This document shows, in pieces, positions 27,813-38,357 of a stretch of 64,000 bases of DNA. Origin of the DNA: an uncultured Bryobacteraceae bacterium (lineage in GTDB: Bacteria > Acidobacteriota > Terriglobia > Bryobacterales > Bryobacteraceae); contig CALDSU010000002.1 of the NCBI GenBank assembly GCA_937924525.1, positions 375,069 through 439,068 on the forward strand, written 5' to 3'. The position numbers and the translations under genes were made by a program. The stretch's first letter is position 1; every line of letters begins with the position of its first letter. The notes under the pieces are model-generated. The model made no database searches and was not told the origin of the DNA. It saw only the letters and a list, made by a program, of their open reading frames with translations.

Positions 27813-28040
27813 AAGACCGTTCGAGAGAGTCCAGTTCCAGACGCTTCACGGGGAACCCGAGGCCGTGCTGGGGCAGGCGGCGTCCATCCCTTTTGAGCGT
27901 CTGGAAGAGGAGCCCGGTATCCAGCAGAAGCTTTAGGAATTGGTCGCGTGGGGTCCTACCAGGATGGTCAGGTCTCCGAATTCAACATCGGCCTCCGGGG
28001 TCGGGCCTACGTGGGTAAGTCGCAGCCGCTCGACACGCAT
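27813..28040 (-). pseudogene. Eroded 5' end of an AAA/SMC-like ATPase gene
   Basis: On the minus strand, ATG 28040 with GACGAAGG upstream opens MRVERLRLTHVGPTPEADVE, then FGDLTILVGPHAT, which is the N-terminus of RecF/SMC-like AAA ATPases. The normal GxxxxGKS Walker A should follow. Instead a TAA occurs (27935-27933) after two codons, and the family sequence resumes in another frame as QFLKLLLDTGLLFQTLKR. A small deletion has therefore removed the GKS region and shifted the frame. Recognisable sequence then ends before the LssY_C gene, so the rest of the gene is lost. Related ATPases often occur in defence loci, but this one cannot be functional. Confidence 0.6.
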
Positions 28041-28252
28041 CCTTCGTCCGTTCACCGTTGCAGTTCGGCTGCCGGCCACTTCATCCAGACCCATCGCTTC
28101 TTGCGGCCACCTCTATCCGCCCGCGCAAGATGGCCCGAGATACGCTCCATACCGAAAACGCCACGAAGCCGGATCGATCTCGATCGCAGATGCACAGCAT
28201 TCCGGCGTGCGATTTGACCTCCGCGCCACGATCCTGTAAGGTTGCCGGTACC

Positions 28253-30760
28253 ATGCGCGTGGTCGTGCTGATGGCAGGCGCGTTGGCGGCGCTGCTGGCG
28301 CAACCGGTGGATTTTGTGCGCGACGTGGAACCGCTGTTCCAAAAACGGTGCAGCGGATGCCACGGCGCGGCCCGGCAGTTGAGCGGGCTCCGGCTGGACC
28401 GCAAGGCGGACGCGCTGCGCGGCGGATACTCGGGCGCGGTGATCGCGCCCGGCAACGCGCAAGGGAGCCGTCTGTTGCGGCTGGTGACCGCAGCCGAGGG
28501 CGTGAAAATGCCGCCGGCCGGACCGCGCCTTACCGCCGCCGAAGTGGACGTGCTCCGGCGCTGGATCGACTCCGGCGCGCCGTGGCCGGAGCGGGCCGAG
28601 TCCGCCGCCAAGGCCAGGCCGCGCCCGGCGCATTGGGCGTTTCAGCCCGTCCGGCGGCCCGCCGTGCCCGCCGTGCGCAACGCAAACTGGCCGCGCAATC
28701 CCATCGATCGGTTTGTGCTCGCCAGGCTGGAGCAGGAAGGCGTCGCGCCGTCTCCGCCGGCCGATTCCCGCACGCTGATTCGGCGCCTGCATCTGGATCT
28801 CACCGGACTGCCGCCCGCGCCGGAAGCAAGTTCCGGGGCGGCGGAGGAAACCGCAGCCCGCCTACTCGATGCGCCGCATTTCGGGGAAAAATGGGCGCGC
28901 CACTGGCTCGACCTGGCGCGATATGCCGATTCCGACGGCTATGAGCAAGACCAGTTCCGCCCCCACGCCTGGCGGTACCGCGACTGGGTGATTCGCGCGT
29001 TCAACCGGAATCTGCCGTTTGACCAGTTCACCGTCCAACAGATTGCGGGCGACCTGCTGCCGGGCTCGACGCTGGATGACAAGACCGCCACGGGCTTCCA
29101 CCGGCAGACGCTCACCAGCCGCGAAGGCGGCCTGGACACCGAACAACTGCGCACCGAGCAAGTAGCGGATCGCGTCGCCACCGTGGGCGCGGCGTGGCTG
29201 GGCCTGACTCTCGAATGCGCCCGCTGCCACGATCACAAATACGACCCCATCTCGCAGCGGGATTTTTATCAGCTCTACGCGTTTTTCAACTCCGCCGACG
29301 AGGTCAACCACCTGGCGCCGGCGGAGGGGGAAATGGGGCCGTACCTGCAACAGCGTCCGGAGTATGAGCGCCGTTTTCGCGGCATCCTCTCCGCTTACCG
29401 GGTGGCGGAACTCCAGCCGCCCTGGGAGCGCGAGGTACGGGCGGCGATCGCCGACCCCGCCGCGCGCCTCGAATGGACGCAGGTGGCTGATTACGTAAAG
29501 GTCTACCAGGACCACGGTCACGCGATCCTGCACACGCCGGCGGAACGGCGTACTTTCCGCCAGGCGCACGATCTGACCCGCGTGTTTTTGAAATACCCGG
29601 GACCGCTGGCGAGCTGGCCGGAGGCCAAGGGGGTGAACTTTTCCCAGGGATTCGAGAAGCTCGAGCAACTGGACGCGGACCTGCCGGGATTGAGCGAGGT
29701 CCCCGCGCTGGCTGAGCGCGACACGCCGCGGCGGACCCATATCTTCCTGCGGGGCGATTTCCGCTCGCCGGGAATCGAAGTGGGCCCGGATGTGCCGGCG
29801 GCATTGCCGCCGCTGCCGCCGGGCGCGCCGCGCAACCGGTTGAGCCTGGCGCGGTGGCTGGTGGGGCGCGACCAGCCGCTTACCGCGCGCGTGACAGTAA
29901 ACCGGGTGTGGCAGGAACTGTTTGGCCGCGGGCTGGTGGCCACTTCCGAGGATTTCGGCACGCGGGGCGATCTGCCCTCGCATCCGGAATTGCTGGACTG
30001 GCTGGCAGCGGAGTTCATGGACTCGGGTTGGAACTTCAAGCGCCTCGTCAGGCTGATCGTGGAATCGGCCACGTACCGCCAGTCGTCGCGCACGCGCGAA
30101 GATCTGCTCAGCCGGGATCCTGCGAATACTCTCCTGGCGCGCCAGCAGCGGCTGCGCCTGCCGGCCGAATTGATCCGCGACAGCGCGCTGGCCGCGTCCG
30201 GACTGTTGCACCCGTCCATCGGCGGGCGCAGTTTTTTCCCGCCCATGCCCGTAGGGCTGCTCAAGGTGGCGTACCGGTCGCGGGAATGGCGAGTCTCGGA
30301 GGGGCCGGAACGGTATCGCCGGACGCTGTACGCGTTCTTCTGGCGCTCGGTGCCGCATCCGCAGCGCATGAACTTCGACGCTCCCGATACGCTGACCACG
30401 TGCAGCCGCCGCCAGCGCTCCACCACGCCCTTGCAGGCGCTGAACCTGCTCAACGACCCCGAGTTTCACGAGGCGGCTCAGGCGCTGGCCGCGCGCGTGA
30501 TGCGCGAACGGGCGGAGCTAAGCGCGCGGCTGACGCGCGTGGTGGAACTGGCGCTGTCGCGTCCGCCGCAAGCGGACGAAATGGCCCTGCTCACGCGCTA
30601 TTACGTGCGCAAGCGCCAGCGTCTGGAACAGGACCCGGCGCTGGGCGTCCGGCAGTTTCCCGGCGCCGCCGCGGCCGATCTGGATCCGGCGGAGGCTTCC
30701 GCCTGGGCGGGGGTGGCCAGCGTGGTGCTGAACCTGGACGAATTCATCACGCGGGAGTGA
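28253..30760 (+). CDS. PSD1 (DUF1549/DUF1553) protein with N-terminal cytochrome c motif
   Basis: This 835-residue exported protein starts with a signal peptide. A planctomycete-type cytochrome c domain (PSC1) follows, with heme motif CSGCH at residues 33-37 and a possible axial Met in GVKMPPAGP. DUF1549 (NPIDRFVLARLEQEG; HWLDLARYADSDGYE; LECARCHDHKYDPI) and DUF1553 (RLSLARWLVGRDQPL; TPLQALNLLNDPEF) complete it. CARCH gives a second CxxCH. The family is common in Planctomycetes and Acidobacteriota and is always paired with DUF1501; its biochemical role is not established. The next gene, five bases on, is that DUF1501 partner. Confidence 0.9.
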   Translation: MRVVVLMAGALAALLAQPVDFVRDVEPLFQKRCSGCHGAARQLSGLRLDRKADALRGGYSGAVIAPGNAQGSRLLRLVTAAEGVKMPPAGPRLTAAEVDVLRRWIDSGAPWPERAESAAKARPRPAHWAFQPVRRPAVPAVRNANWPRNPIDRFVLARLEQEGVAPSPPADSRTLIRRLHLDLTGLPPAPEASSGAAEETAARLLDAPHFGEKWARHWLDLARYADSDGYEQDQFRPHAWRYRDWVIRAFNRNLPFDQFTVQQIAGDLLPGSTLDDKTATGFHRQTLTSREGGLDTEQLRTEQVADRVATVGAAWLGLTLECARCHDHKYDPISQRDFYQLYAFFNSADEVNHLAPAEGEMGPYLQQRPEYERRFRGILSAYRVAELQPPWEREVRAAIADPAARLEWTQVADYVKVYQDHGHAILHTPAERRTFRQAHDLTRVFLKYPGPLASWPEAKGVNFSQGFEKLEQLDADLPGLSEVPALAERDTPRRTHIFLRGDFRSPGIEVGPDVPAALPPLPPGAPRNRLSLARWLVGRDQPLTARVTVNRVWQELFGRGLVATSEDFGTRGDLPSHPELLDWLAAEFMDSGWNFKRLVRLIVESATYRQSSRTREDLLSRDPANTLLARQQRLRLPAELIRDSALAASGLLHPSIGGRSFFPPMPVGLLKVAYRSREWRVSEGPERYRRTLYAFFWRSVPHPQRMNFDAPDTLTTCSRRQRSTTPLQALNLLNDPEFHEAAQALAARVMRERAELSARLTRVVELALSRPPQADEMALLTRYYVRKRQRLEQDPALGVRQFPGAAAADLDPAEASAWAGVASVVLNLDEFITRE

Positions 30761-30765
30761 ACCAG

Positions 30766-32189
<1,424 letters not shown>

Positions 32190-32193
<4 letters not shown>

Positions 32194-33134
32194 AACGCCG
32201 GATGTTCCTCTCCGCGGCCTTCGGCGCGGCCGCCGGGGGGTCGCACCTTCGCGCCCAAAGCGGCAAGGCCCGCATCGCCATCACCTTCGATCTCGAGATG
32301 AGCCGCCACTTCCCCACCTGGGAAACGACGCACTGGGACTACGAGAAGGGCCATCTGAACGATCACGCCCGGCGCTACTCGCTGGAAGCCGCGCGGCTGG
32401 TGAAGGGGCGCGGCGGCGTGCTGCATTTCTTTCTGGTCGGCCGGGTGCTCGAACAGGAGAACGTGGACTGGCTCAAGGAAATCATCGCCATGGGCCACCC
32501 GATCGGAAACCACACCTATGACCACGTGGACGTGCTGGCCACGCAGCCGAAGGACGTCCAGTTCCGTTTCCAGCGCGCGCCGTGGCTGATGCGGGGCCGT
32601 CCGCCCGCCGAGGTAATCGCCGATAACATCCGCATGACCGCCGAGGCGATGCGCGAGCGCCTGGGCATCGGGCCGAACGGGTTTCGCACGCCCGGAGGAT
32701 TCGCCGAAGGTCTCGCCGGCCGGGCGGACGTCCAGCGGATGTTGCTCGATCAGGGCTACGCGTGGTGCAGCGGCAAGTACCCGCGCCATTCCACGCACCG
32801 GCCGGACGCCGAGTATCTGGCCGCCGCGCTCGAACAGGCGCAGCCGTTCCGGTACGCCGAGACGGAACTACTCGAGATCCCCATGAGCCCGGTGAGCGAC
32901 ATTCACGCGTTCCGCTCCGCGCGGTGGCCGCTCGCCCGGTTCCTGGAGGCGACCCGCTACGGAGTGGAGTGGGCCATCCGGAATCGCGCGGTGTACGACT
33001 TTCTGGCGCACCCCTCCTGTCTGGGCGTAGTCGACCCGAAATTCGCGGCGCTCCAACTGATCTGCTCGCTGGTGGAACGCCACGCGGACCGCGCGGAGAT
33101 CTGCGGCCTGGACGCTATCGCGCGCGCCCTATAA
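32190..33134 (+). CDS. Polysaccharide deacetylase (NodB-fold, CE4-like), exported
   Basis: This 314-residue protein has a signal peptide (RRMFLSAAFGAAAGG). Its CE4 fold shows the first motif ITFDLEMS (the usual TFDDG is altered, with Glu in place of the second Asp) and the metal motif GNHTYDHVD (HxxxH). GFRTPGGF is the third motif. It would remove acetyl groups from a surface or environmental glycan. The altered first motif may shift the reaction. ATGA overlap with DUF1501 places it in the PSD1-DUF1501 operon, which supports a polysaccharide substrate for the whole unit. Confidence 0.85.
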
Positions 33135-33150
33135 AGCGCGGACTGCGCGG

Positions 33151-35301
33151 CTACTCCGCCCGGCTGGCTTCGGCTTCCTGCGCCATGGTCTTGAGGGCCA
33201 GGTAATCGAATTTGCCGCTGCCGAGGCGGGGCAGCTTGTCCAGGCAGTGAATGCGCCGGGCCACGGCGACCTCCGGCAAGCCTAGGCGGCGCGCGGCTTC
33301 CATCAGGTCCTCCCGGCGCAACCCCCTGGCCTCGGTGAACAGTACGATCATTTCGCCGCGCCGACCGTCGGCGACCATGGAGGCGGCGTGGGCCTTGCCG
33401 GGCGCGGCCGCGGCCGCGATCCGTTCCACCACCTCCAGCGACACCATTTCGCCGGCTACTTTTGCAAAGCGCTTTACCCGCTCCAGAATGGTGACGTAGC
33501 CTTGCGCGTCGATCTCGACGACGTCTCCCGTGTCATACCAGCCTTGGCCGAACTCGGAGCAGGGAGGTTGCAGCACGCCCGGCTGGTCGTGCTTCAGATA
33601 CCCCAGCATCACGTTGGGGCCGCGCACGTGCAGCACCGCGCCGCGCGCCAGTCCTTCCACAGGCGCGAGGCGGTGCTCGAGGCCGGGCAGGATGCGCCCC
33701 ACCGTGCCCAGCCGGCAGAACAGGGGAGTGTTGACCGAAATCACCGGACTGCATTCGGTGGAACCGTAGCCCTCGATGATCCGCAGCCCGAACTTCTCCA
33801 TCCACACCTGGCGAACCTCGGGGGCCAGTCTTTCGGCCCCGCAAATCGCGTACCGCACGTTGTAGAAATCGTAGGGGTGGGCAAACCGCGCGTAGTGGCC
33901 CAGGAAGGTCCCGGTGCCGAACAGGACCGTGGCGTCGCGGTCGTAGACCATCTCCGGCACCAGGCGATAGTGCAGCGGCGACGGATACAAAAAGAGGCGT
34001 GCGCCGTGGAGAATCGGCGTCAGCGTGCCCGCCGTCAGCCCGAAGGAATGAAACATGGGGAGCGCCGTAAAGAACTTGTCGCGGTTGGAAAACTCGATGA
34101 CGGCGCGAAACTGCTCGATGTTCGACAGGATGTTGGCGTGGCTCAGCACCACGCCTTTGGGCTTGCCTTCGGAACCGGAGGTAAACAAGACGATGGCCGC
34201 TTCCTCCGGCCGGACCGGGCGCCGTACCCGGCGCGGATTCCAGAGCGCCCACAACAACAACCACAACTTGTCGCCGAGCCCGAACATGGGCCGCAGGTCC
34301 TCCAGCGGGACGACGCGCACGCCGCGCAACTGCGCCACCTTCGCGGTAAGGCGGGCTTTCTCAAGGAACGTGCGCGAGGTGAGCAACACGCGGATCTGGG
34401 CGGTCTCGAGGGCGCTCTGCATGCCGTCGACCCCGGAAGTGTAATTGAGCAGCGCGGGAATCCGCCGGGTAGCGAACAGGCCGAACAGCAAGCTGACGGT
34501 GGGCCCGGCGTTGGGCATCAGGACGCCGACGGTCTCGCCTTCCCGGGTGAGCTTGCCAGCCAGGCGTCCGAGCGCCAGCGACGCTTTTACCAGGTGGCCG
34601 TAGCTCTCCGGTGTGAAGCGGATATCCTCCAGGATCCGGTAGCCGCGGCCGTGCAGGGCCACGGCGTCCAGAAAGGCATCGTAGAGACCTTGCACAGGCT
34701 GGGCGCGAAAACACCACTCTTCGAAGTAGCAGCGCAGTTGTTCGCTGGCCTTCCGCCGCCGTTCGCGGCCCGTGCGCCCTTCCGGCATGGCGAGCTGGCG
34801 CATCGGCAACACCGTGACGCGCACCCGCGGCCGGAGCTTCTTGGGATAGGGCGGCCGGGTGCGCCCGTAATACGAATGGGCCGGCCCGTCGATGTACACC
34901 GGCAGCAGCCACGCGCCGGTCTTGGCCGCCAGAAACGCCGGGCCGTCGTACATCTTCATGAGGCTCCCGGTTACGGTGATGCGTCCTTCCGGAAAAATCG
35001 CCACCGGCTTGCCGGCTTCGATGGCGTGCACCATCGCCTTCATGGCCAGGGGACTGGCGGCGTCCACCACCACATAGTCGATCAGCCAGAGCAGATATTT
35101 GAACGGGAACTTGCGCGCGATGGTGGTGTGGACGATCCAGGTCGGGCGGAACGGGAACAGAATGCCCAGCAAAATGCCGTCAAAGAACGATTGGTGGTTT
35201 GCGACGATCAGCGTGCGTTCGGGCAGTTGGGCTGGCAACTCGCCGTGATACGACAGGCGAAACAGGATGCGAACCAGCACTCGGGCAAGCAGCTTGATCA
35301 T
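33151..35301 (-). CDS. aas: Aas-like acyltransferase/acyl-ACP synthetase
   Basis: This 716-residue two-domain protein has an N-terminal PlsC-type 1-acyl-glycerophosphate acyltransferase: NHQSFFDG (HX4D, His36/Asp41) and VAIFPEGRIT. An AMP-binding acyl-activating domain follows, with FTSGSEGKPKGVVLSH near residue 375, GYGSTECSPVI, and YDTGDVVEIDAQGYVTI. Length and domain order match E. coli Aas, which re-acylates lysophospholipids at the inner membrane. The N-terminus is hydrophobic. It converges with the deacetylase gene and is followed at its 5' side by a DtxR-type regulator on the same strand, 45 bases away. Confidence 0.9.
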   Translation of the reverse strand: MIKLLARVLVRILFRLSYHGELPAQLPERTLIVANHQSFFDGILLGILFPFRPTWIVHTTIARKFPFKYLLWLIDYVVVDAASPLAMKAMVHAIEAGKPVAIFPEGRITVTGSLMKMYDGPAFLAAKTGAWLLPVYIDGPAHSYYGRTRPPYPKKLRPRVRVTVLPMRQLAMPEGRTGRERRRKASEQLRCYFEEWCFRAQPVQGLYDAFLDAVALHGRGYRILEDIRFTPESYGHLVKASLALGRLAGKLTREGETVGVLMPNAGPTVSLLFGLFATRRIPALLNYTSGVDGMQSALETAQIRVLLTSRTFLEKARLTAKVAQLRGVRVVPLEDLRPMFGLGDKLWLLLWALWNPRRVRRPVRPEEAAIVLFTSGSEGKPKGVVLSHANILSNIEQFRAVIEFSNRDKFFTALPMFHSFGLTAGTLTPILHGARLFLYPSPLHYRLVPEMVYDRDATVLFGTGTFLGHYARFAHPYDFYNVRYAICGAERLAPEVRQVWMEKFGLRIIEGYGSTECSPVISVNTPLFCRLGTVGRILPGLEHRLAPVEGLARGAVLHVRGPNVMLGYLKHDQPGVLQPPCSEFGQGWYDTGDVVEIDAQGYVTILERVKRFAKVAGEMVSLEVVERIAAAAAPGKAHAASMVADGRRGEMIVLFTEARGLRREDLMEAARRLGLPEVAVARRIHCLDKLPRLGSGKFDYLALKTMAQEAEASRAE

Positions 35302-35346
35302 GATGAAATCGTTCCGGCGCAGGATAGCACGCGGGCATCCCCGCGC

Positions 35347-36003
35347 TCAGACCGGGCGGACCCAAACCCGCGCGGCGACCCGGCAGCCCAAGGGCAGTTC
35401 CCGCCCGCCGACGCGCAAGGTGAGCGTGTCGTCGTAGTTCCGCGCCACCACTTCCACATCCACTCCCGGACGCAGGCCGACGCCGTCGAGAAACTCAAGG
35501 AGTTTCCGGTCGCGTTCGAACACGCTGGTCACGGCGGCGCGCTTGCCCGGGCCCACTTCCGCCAGGGGCCGCAAACCTCGCTGCCGGCGGAGTGCGGGCG
35601 TATCCCAGCCCAGATCGTTGCCGTGCGGGCAGGCGCCGTTGCCGCCCAGTTTCTCCTTCAGCCGCTGCTCAAAGTCGGCCGAAACGGCGTGTTCCAGTTG
35701 CTCGGCCTCATCGTGGACTTTGTACCACTCCATGCCGAAGATCTCCGTCAGCATGCGCTCGATCAGATGATGCCGGAAGAGCAAGCGGTTGGCGATCTCA
35801 CGGCCCGCGGGCGTCAGCGTGATTTGGCCGTCTTCGGCGGCATCGATCAGCGCGTCTCGCTTCAGCCGCTTGATGGCCATGGTGACGGCGGGAGCGCTCA
35901 CATTCAGCCAGCGGCTCAGCGTCGCGGCGATGACGGTTTCCCCCTCCGCTTCGGCCTCGGCGATCGCCTTGAGGTAGTTCTCCTTGGAGATGGTGATCTT
36001 CAC
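35347..36003 (-). CDS. DtxR/MntR-family metal-dependent transcriptional regulator
   Basis: This 218-residue repressor has a winged helix at the N-terminus (ENYLKAIAEAEAEGETVIAA; VSAPAVTMAIKRLKRDAL). The dimerisation/metal-binding domain follows (LLFRHHLIERMLTEIFGMEW; HDEAEQLEHAVS) with the His/Glu/Cys ligands usual for iron or manganese sensors, including ACPHGND. A C-terminal FeoA/SH3-like domain closes it. It would repress metal uptake or activate efflux genes when Fe(II) or Mn(II) is plentiful. GTG 36003 is the start, with GAGGAGG a few bases upstream. No transporter lies next to it; the nearest metal-transport sequence is the broken exporter at 14885-15134. Confidence 0.9.
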   Translation of the reverse strand: MKITISKENYLKAIAEAEAEGETVIAATLSRWLNVSAPAVTMAIKRLKRDALIDAAEDGQITLTPAGREIANRLLFRHHLIERMLTEIFGMEWYKVHDEAEQLEHAVSADFEQRLKEKLGGNGACPHGNDLGWDTPALRRQRGLRPLAEVGPGKRAAVTSVFERDRKLLEFLDGVGLRPGVDVEVVARNYDDTLTLRVGGRELPLGCRVAARVWVRPV

Positions 36004-36053
36004 GCCTCCTCGATTGTAACGCGCGCGCCCTGCATGTTACGGTGATCTGCAAG

Positions 36054-38357
36054 ATGCTCAGAGTCGTTCTGCTGCTTGCGTTTGCGGCCGGTCTCGCCGC
36101 GGAAGAGCAAGTGGACCTGGCCGCCATCCACCGGATCAAACAGGAAGGACTGAAGCGGTCGCAAGTGATGGATCACGCGTTTTACCTGACCGATGTCCAC
36201 GGCCCGCGTCTCACCGCGTCGCCCGGGTTGCGCGCCGCGGCCGAGTGGGTGCTGGGCAAATACCGGGAGTGGGGTCTGGCCAACCCTCGCCTGGAGCCGT
36301 GGGGGCCGTTCGGGCGCGGTTGGTCCCAAGTGCGTTTCAGCGCGCATCTGAAAGAACCGCGCTATGCGCCGCTGATCGGATATGCGCGGCCCTGGTCGCC
36401 GTCCACGCCCGGCCCCGTGAGCGCGTCGCCTATTCTGGCTGTGATCAAGACCGCGGCCGACTTGCCGAAGTTCCGCGGCAAGCTGCAAGGGCGGATCGTG
36501 CTGCTCGAAGAGCCCCGGGAACTGAAGCCGATCGACACGCCTCTCAACCGGGTGCTCAGCGCGGCGGACCTCAGCCGGTTGTTCGACGTGGTGAATCCGC
36601 TCTCGCAAGCCTACCACGACGAGGTGTTCCCGCCGCGGAAACCGGCGCCGCCCTATAGCTCGGAGAAGGGGAGGCGGCTGGCGAACCGGATTCACTGCTT
36701 TCTGAAGGAAGAGGGCGCGGTGGCGGCGTTGATCCCCGGCGAGCGGATGGACGGGGGCACCGTCCGCGCCACCGGCCCTGCCTTCCTCCGCGATGAACGC
36801 AACCCCGCTCCTCCCCCGCTGGCCGCGCTGACCCCTGAGGACTACAACCGCATCGCGCGCCTGCTGGAAAAGAAGATTCCCGTCACGGTGGAACTCGACA
36901 TTCAGACGCGCTATCACACCGAATCCCCGGACTCGTTTAACGTGATCGCCGAACTGCCCGGCGGAGACAAGGCGGACGAAATTGTGATGCTAGGCGCGCA
37001 CTTCGATTCCTGGACCGGCGGCACCGGGGCTACCGACAACGCGGCGGGCTCGGCGGTGGTCATCGAGGCGATGCGCATTCTCAAAAGCAGCGGCTTAAAA
37101 CCGCGCCGGACCATCCGCGCCGCGCTGTGGAGCGGGGAAGAGCAAGGCCTGCTCGGGTCGAAAGCCTACGTCAAAGAAAACTTCGGCGACCCGGCGGACA
37201 TGCGGCTGAAGCCGGCCCATGGCAAGCTGGCGGCGTACTTCAACCTCGACAATGGCTCGGGCATGATTCGGGGCGTTTACCTGCAAGGCAACGATATGGT
37301 GCGCCCGATCTTCGCCGCCTGGTTGAAGCCCTTTGAGGACCTGGGCGCGAACACGCTGACGATTCGCAACACCACGGGCACCGATCACCTGTCGTTCGAC
37401 GCGGTCGGGCTGCCGGGTTTTCAGTTCATTCAGGATCCGCTCGAATACGCGACCCGCACCCATCACACCAACATGGACGTGTACGATCGTCTCCAGCCCA
37501 AGGGGCTCCAGCAGGCGGCGGTGGTGATGGCCTCGTTCGCCTACCATGCCGCGATGCGGGACGAGATGCTGCCACGCAAGCCGCTGCCGGAACCCCGCGG
37601 CCTGGAGGGATTCCACGAAGACATCCTCTACTCGGAAGCGCACCAGTTGAAGCTGGACGCCTACGTTCCGCCGGGGGACGGTCCGTTTCCCGCGGCCGTG
37701 GTGGTGCACGGCGGGGGTTTCGCGCAAGGCGACAAGCGCACGGATATGGGCCCCGTCCTCGACACGCTGGTTGAAGGCGACTTCGCATTCTTCGCGATCA
37801 ACTACCGGCTCGCGCCGCGCCACCGTTACCCGGCGGCGCTCGAGGATGTCGAGTCCGCCTTCGCGTGGGTGCAAGCCAACGCCGGGCGGTACAAGATAGA
37901 CCCGAAACGCATGGCCCTGATCGGCGGCTCGGCGGGCGGCTACCTGGTCTCCATGGCAGGCGCGCGCGGGAAGGTGAAGCCGCGCGCGGTGGTGGCGTTC
38001 TACGCGGTGCACGACTTCGCCAAACGGGTGCGCGACGCCGGCAAGGTCAACGAAAACCAGGAGGGCTTTTTCGGCTTGACCGATATCCGCAGCCCCAGGT
38101 GGGGCGAGGTGTCGCCGGTCAACCTGGTGCATGCCGGCCTGCCACCTTACCTGTTGATCCACGGAACCCGTGACGAGCAGGTGCCTTTTGCGCAGTCGGA
38201 ACTGATGTGCGCAGCCATCAAGAAGGCGGGGGCCTCCTGCGAGTTGTTCAGCGTGGAGAACGGAGGACACGGCGTGAACGGCTGGGAGAAGGACCCGGAC
38301 TTGCTGCGCTACAAGCCGCGGCTGACCGAGTGGCTCCGCGAGGCGTTGAAGCCGTGA
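36054..38357 (+). CDS. M28-family peptidase fused to an alpha/beta-hydrolase (esterase) domain
   Basis: This 767-residue exported protein has two catalytic parts. The first is an M28 zinc peptidase with a PA-domain-like insert. Its ligands are His in LGAHFDSW (about residue 314), Asp in ATDNAAGS, Glu-Glu in WSGEEQGL, Asp in FNLDNGSG and His in TRTHHTNMD. The second, from about residue 510, is a hormone-sensitive-lipase/BD-FAE-like hydrolase: VVHGGGFAQGD, nucleophile Ser in GGSAGG (about 625), Asp in GTRDEQVP, and His in NGGHGVNGW. Such fusions are uncommon. ATG 36054 is preferred over an in-frame GTG at 36042. The next gene overlaps its stop by GTGA. Confidence 0.88.
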   Translation: MLRVVLLLAFAAGLAAEEQVDLAAIHRIKQEGLKRSQVMDHAFYLTDVHGPRLTASPGLRAAAEWVLGKYREWGLANPRLEPWGPFGRGWSQVRFSAHLKEPRYAPLIGYARPWSPSTPGPVSASPILAVIKTAADLPKFRGKLQGRIVLLEEPRELKPIDTPLNRVLSAADLSRLFDVVNPLSQAYHDEVFPPRKPAPPYSSEKGRRLANRIHCFLKEEGAVAALIPGERMDGGTVRATGPAFLRDERNPAPPPLAALTPEDYNRIARLLEKKIPVTVELDIQTRYHTESPDSFNVIAELPGGDKADEIVMLGAHFDSWTGGTGATDNAAGSAVVIEAMRILKSSGLKPRRTIRAALWSGEEQGLLGSKAYVKENFGDPADMRLKPAHGKLAAYFNLDNGSGMIRGVYLQGNDMVRPIFAAWLKPFEDLGANTLTIRNTTGTDHLSFDAVGLPGFQFIQDPLEYATRTHHTNMDVYDRLQPKGLQQAAVVMASFAYHAAMRDEMLPRKPLPEPRGLEGFHEDILYSEAHQLKLDAYVPPGDGPFPAAVVVHGGGFAQGDKRTDMGPVLDTLVEGDFAFFAINYRLAPRHRYPAALEDVESAFAWVQANAGRYKIDPKRMALIGGSAGGYLVSMAGARGKVKPRAVVAFYAVHDFAKRVRDAGKVNENQEGFFGLTDIRSPRWGEVSPVNLVHAGLPPYLLIHGTRDEQVPFAQSELMCAAIKKAGASCELFSVENGGHGVNGWEKDPDLLRYKPRLTEWLREALKP

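Noticed and set aside
27940-28239. Open frame of 99 codons on the plus strand in the gap before the PSD1 gene
   Set aside because: It has no motif or ribosome binding site; the opposite strand carries a recognisable ATPase remnant instead.
28862-30469. 535-codon open frame on the minus strand
   Set aside because: It is antisense to the PSD1 gene with its CxxCH and DUF1549/1553 motifs.
33388-36045. Long open frame of 885 codons on the plus strand
   Set aside because: It is a mirror of the Aas-like and DtxR genes, whose motifs are clear on the other strand; its own composition is typical of antisense GC-rich DNA.
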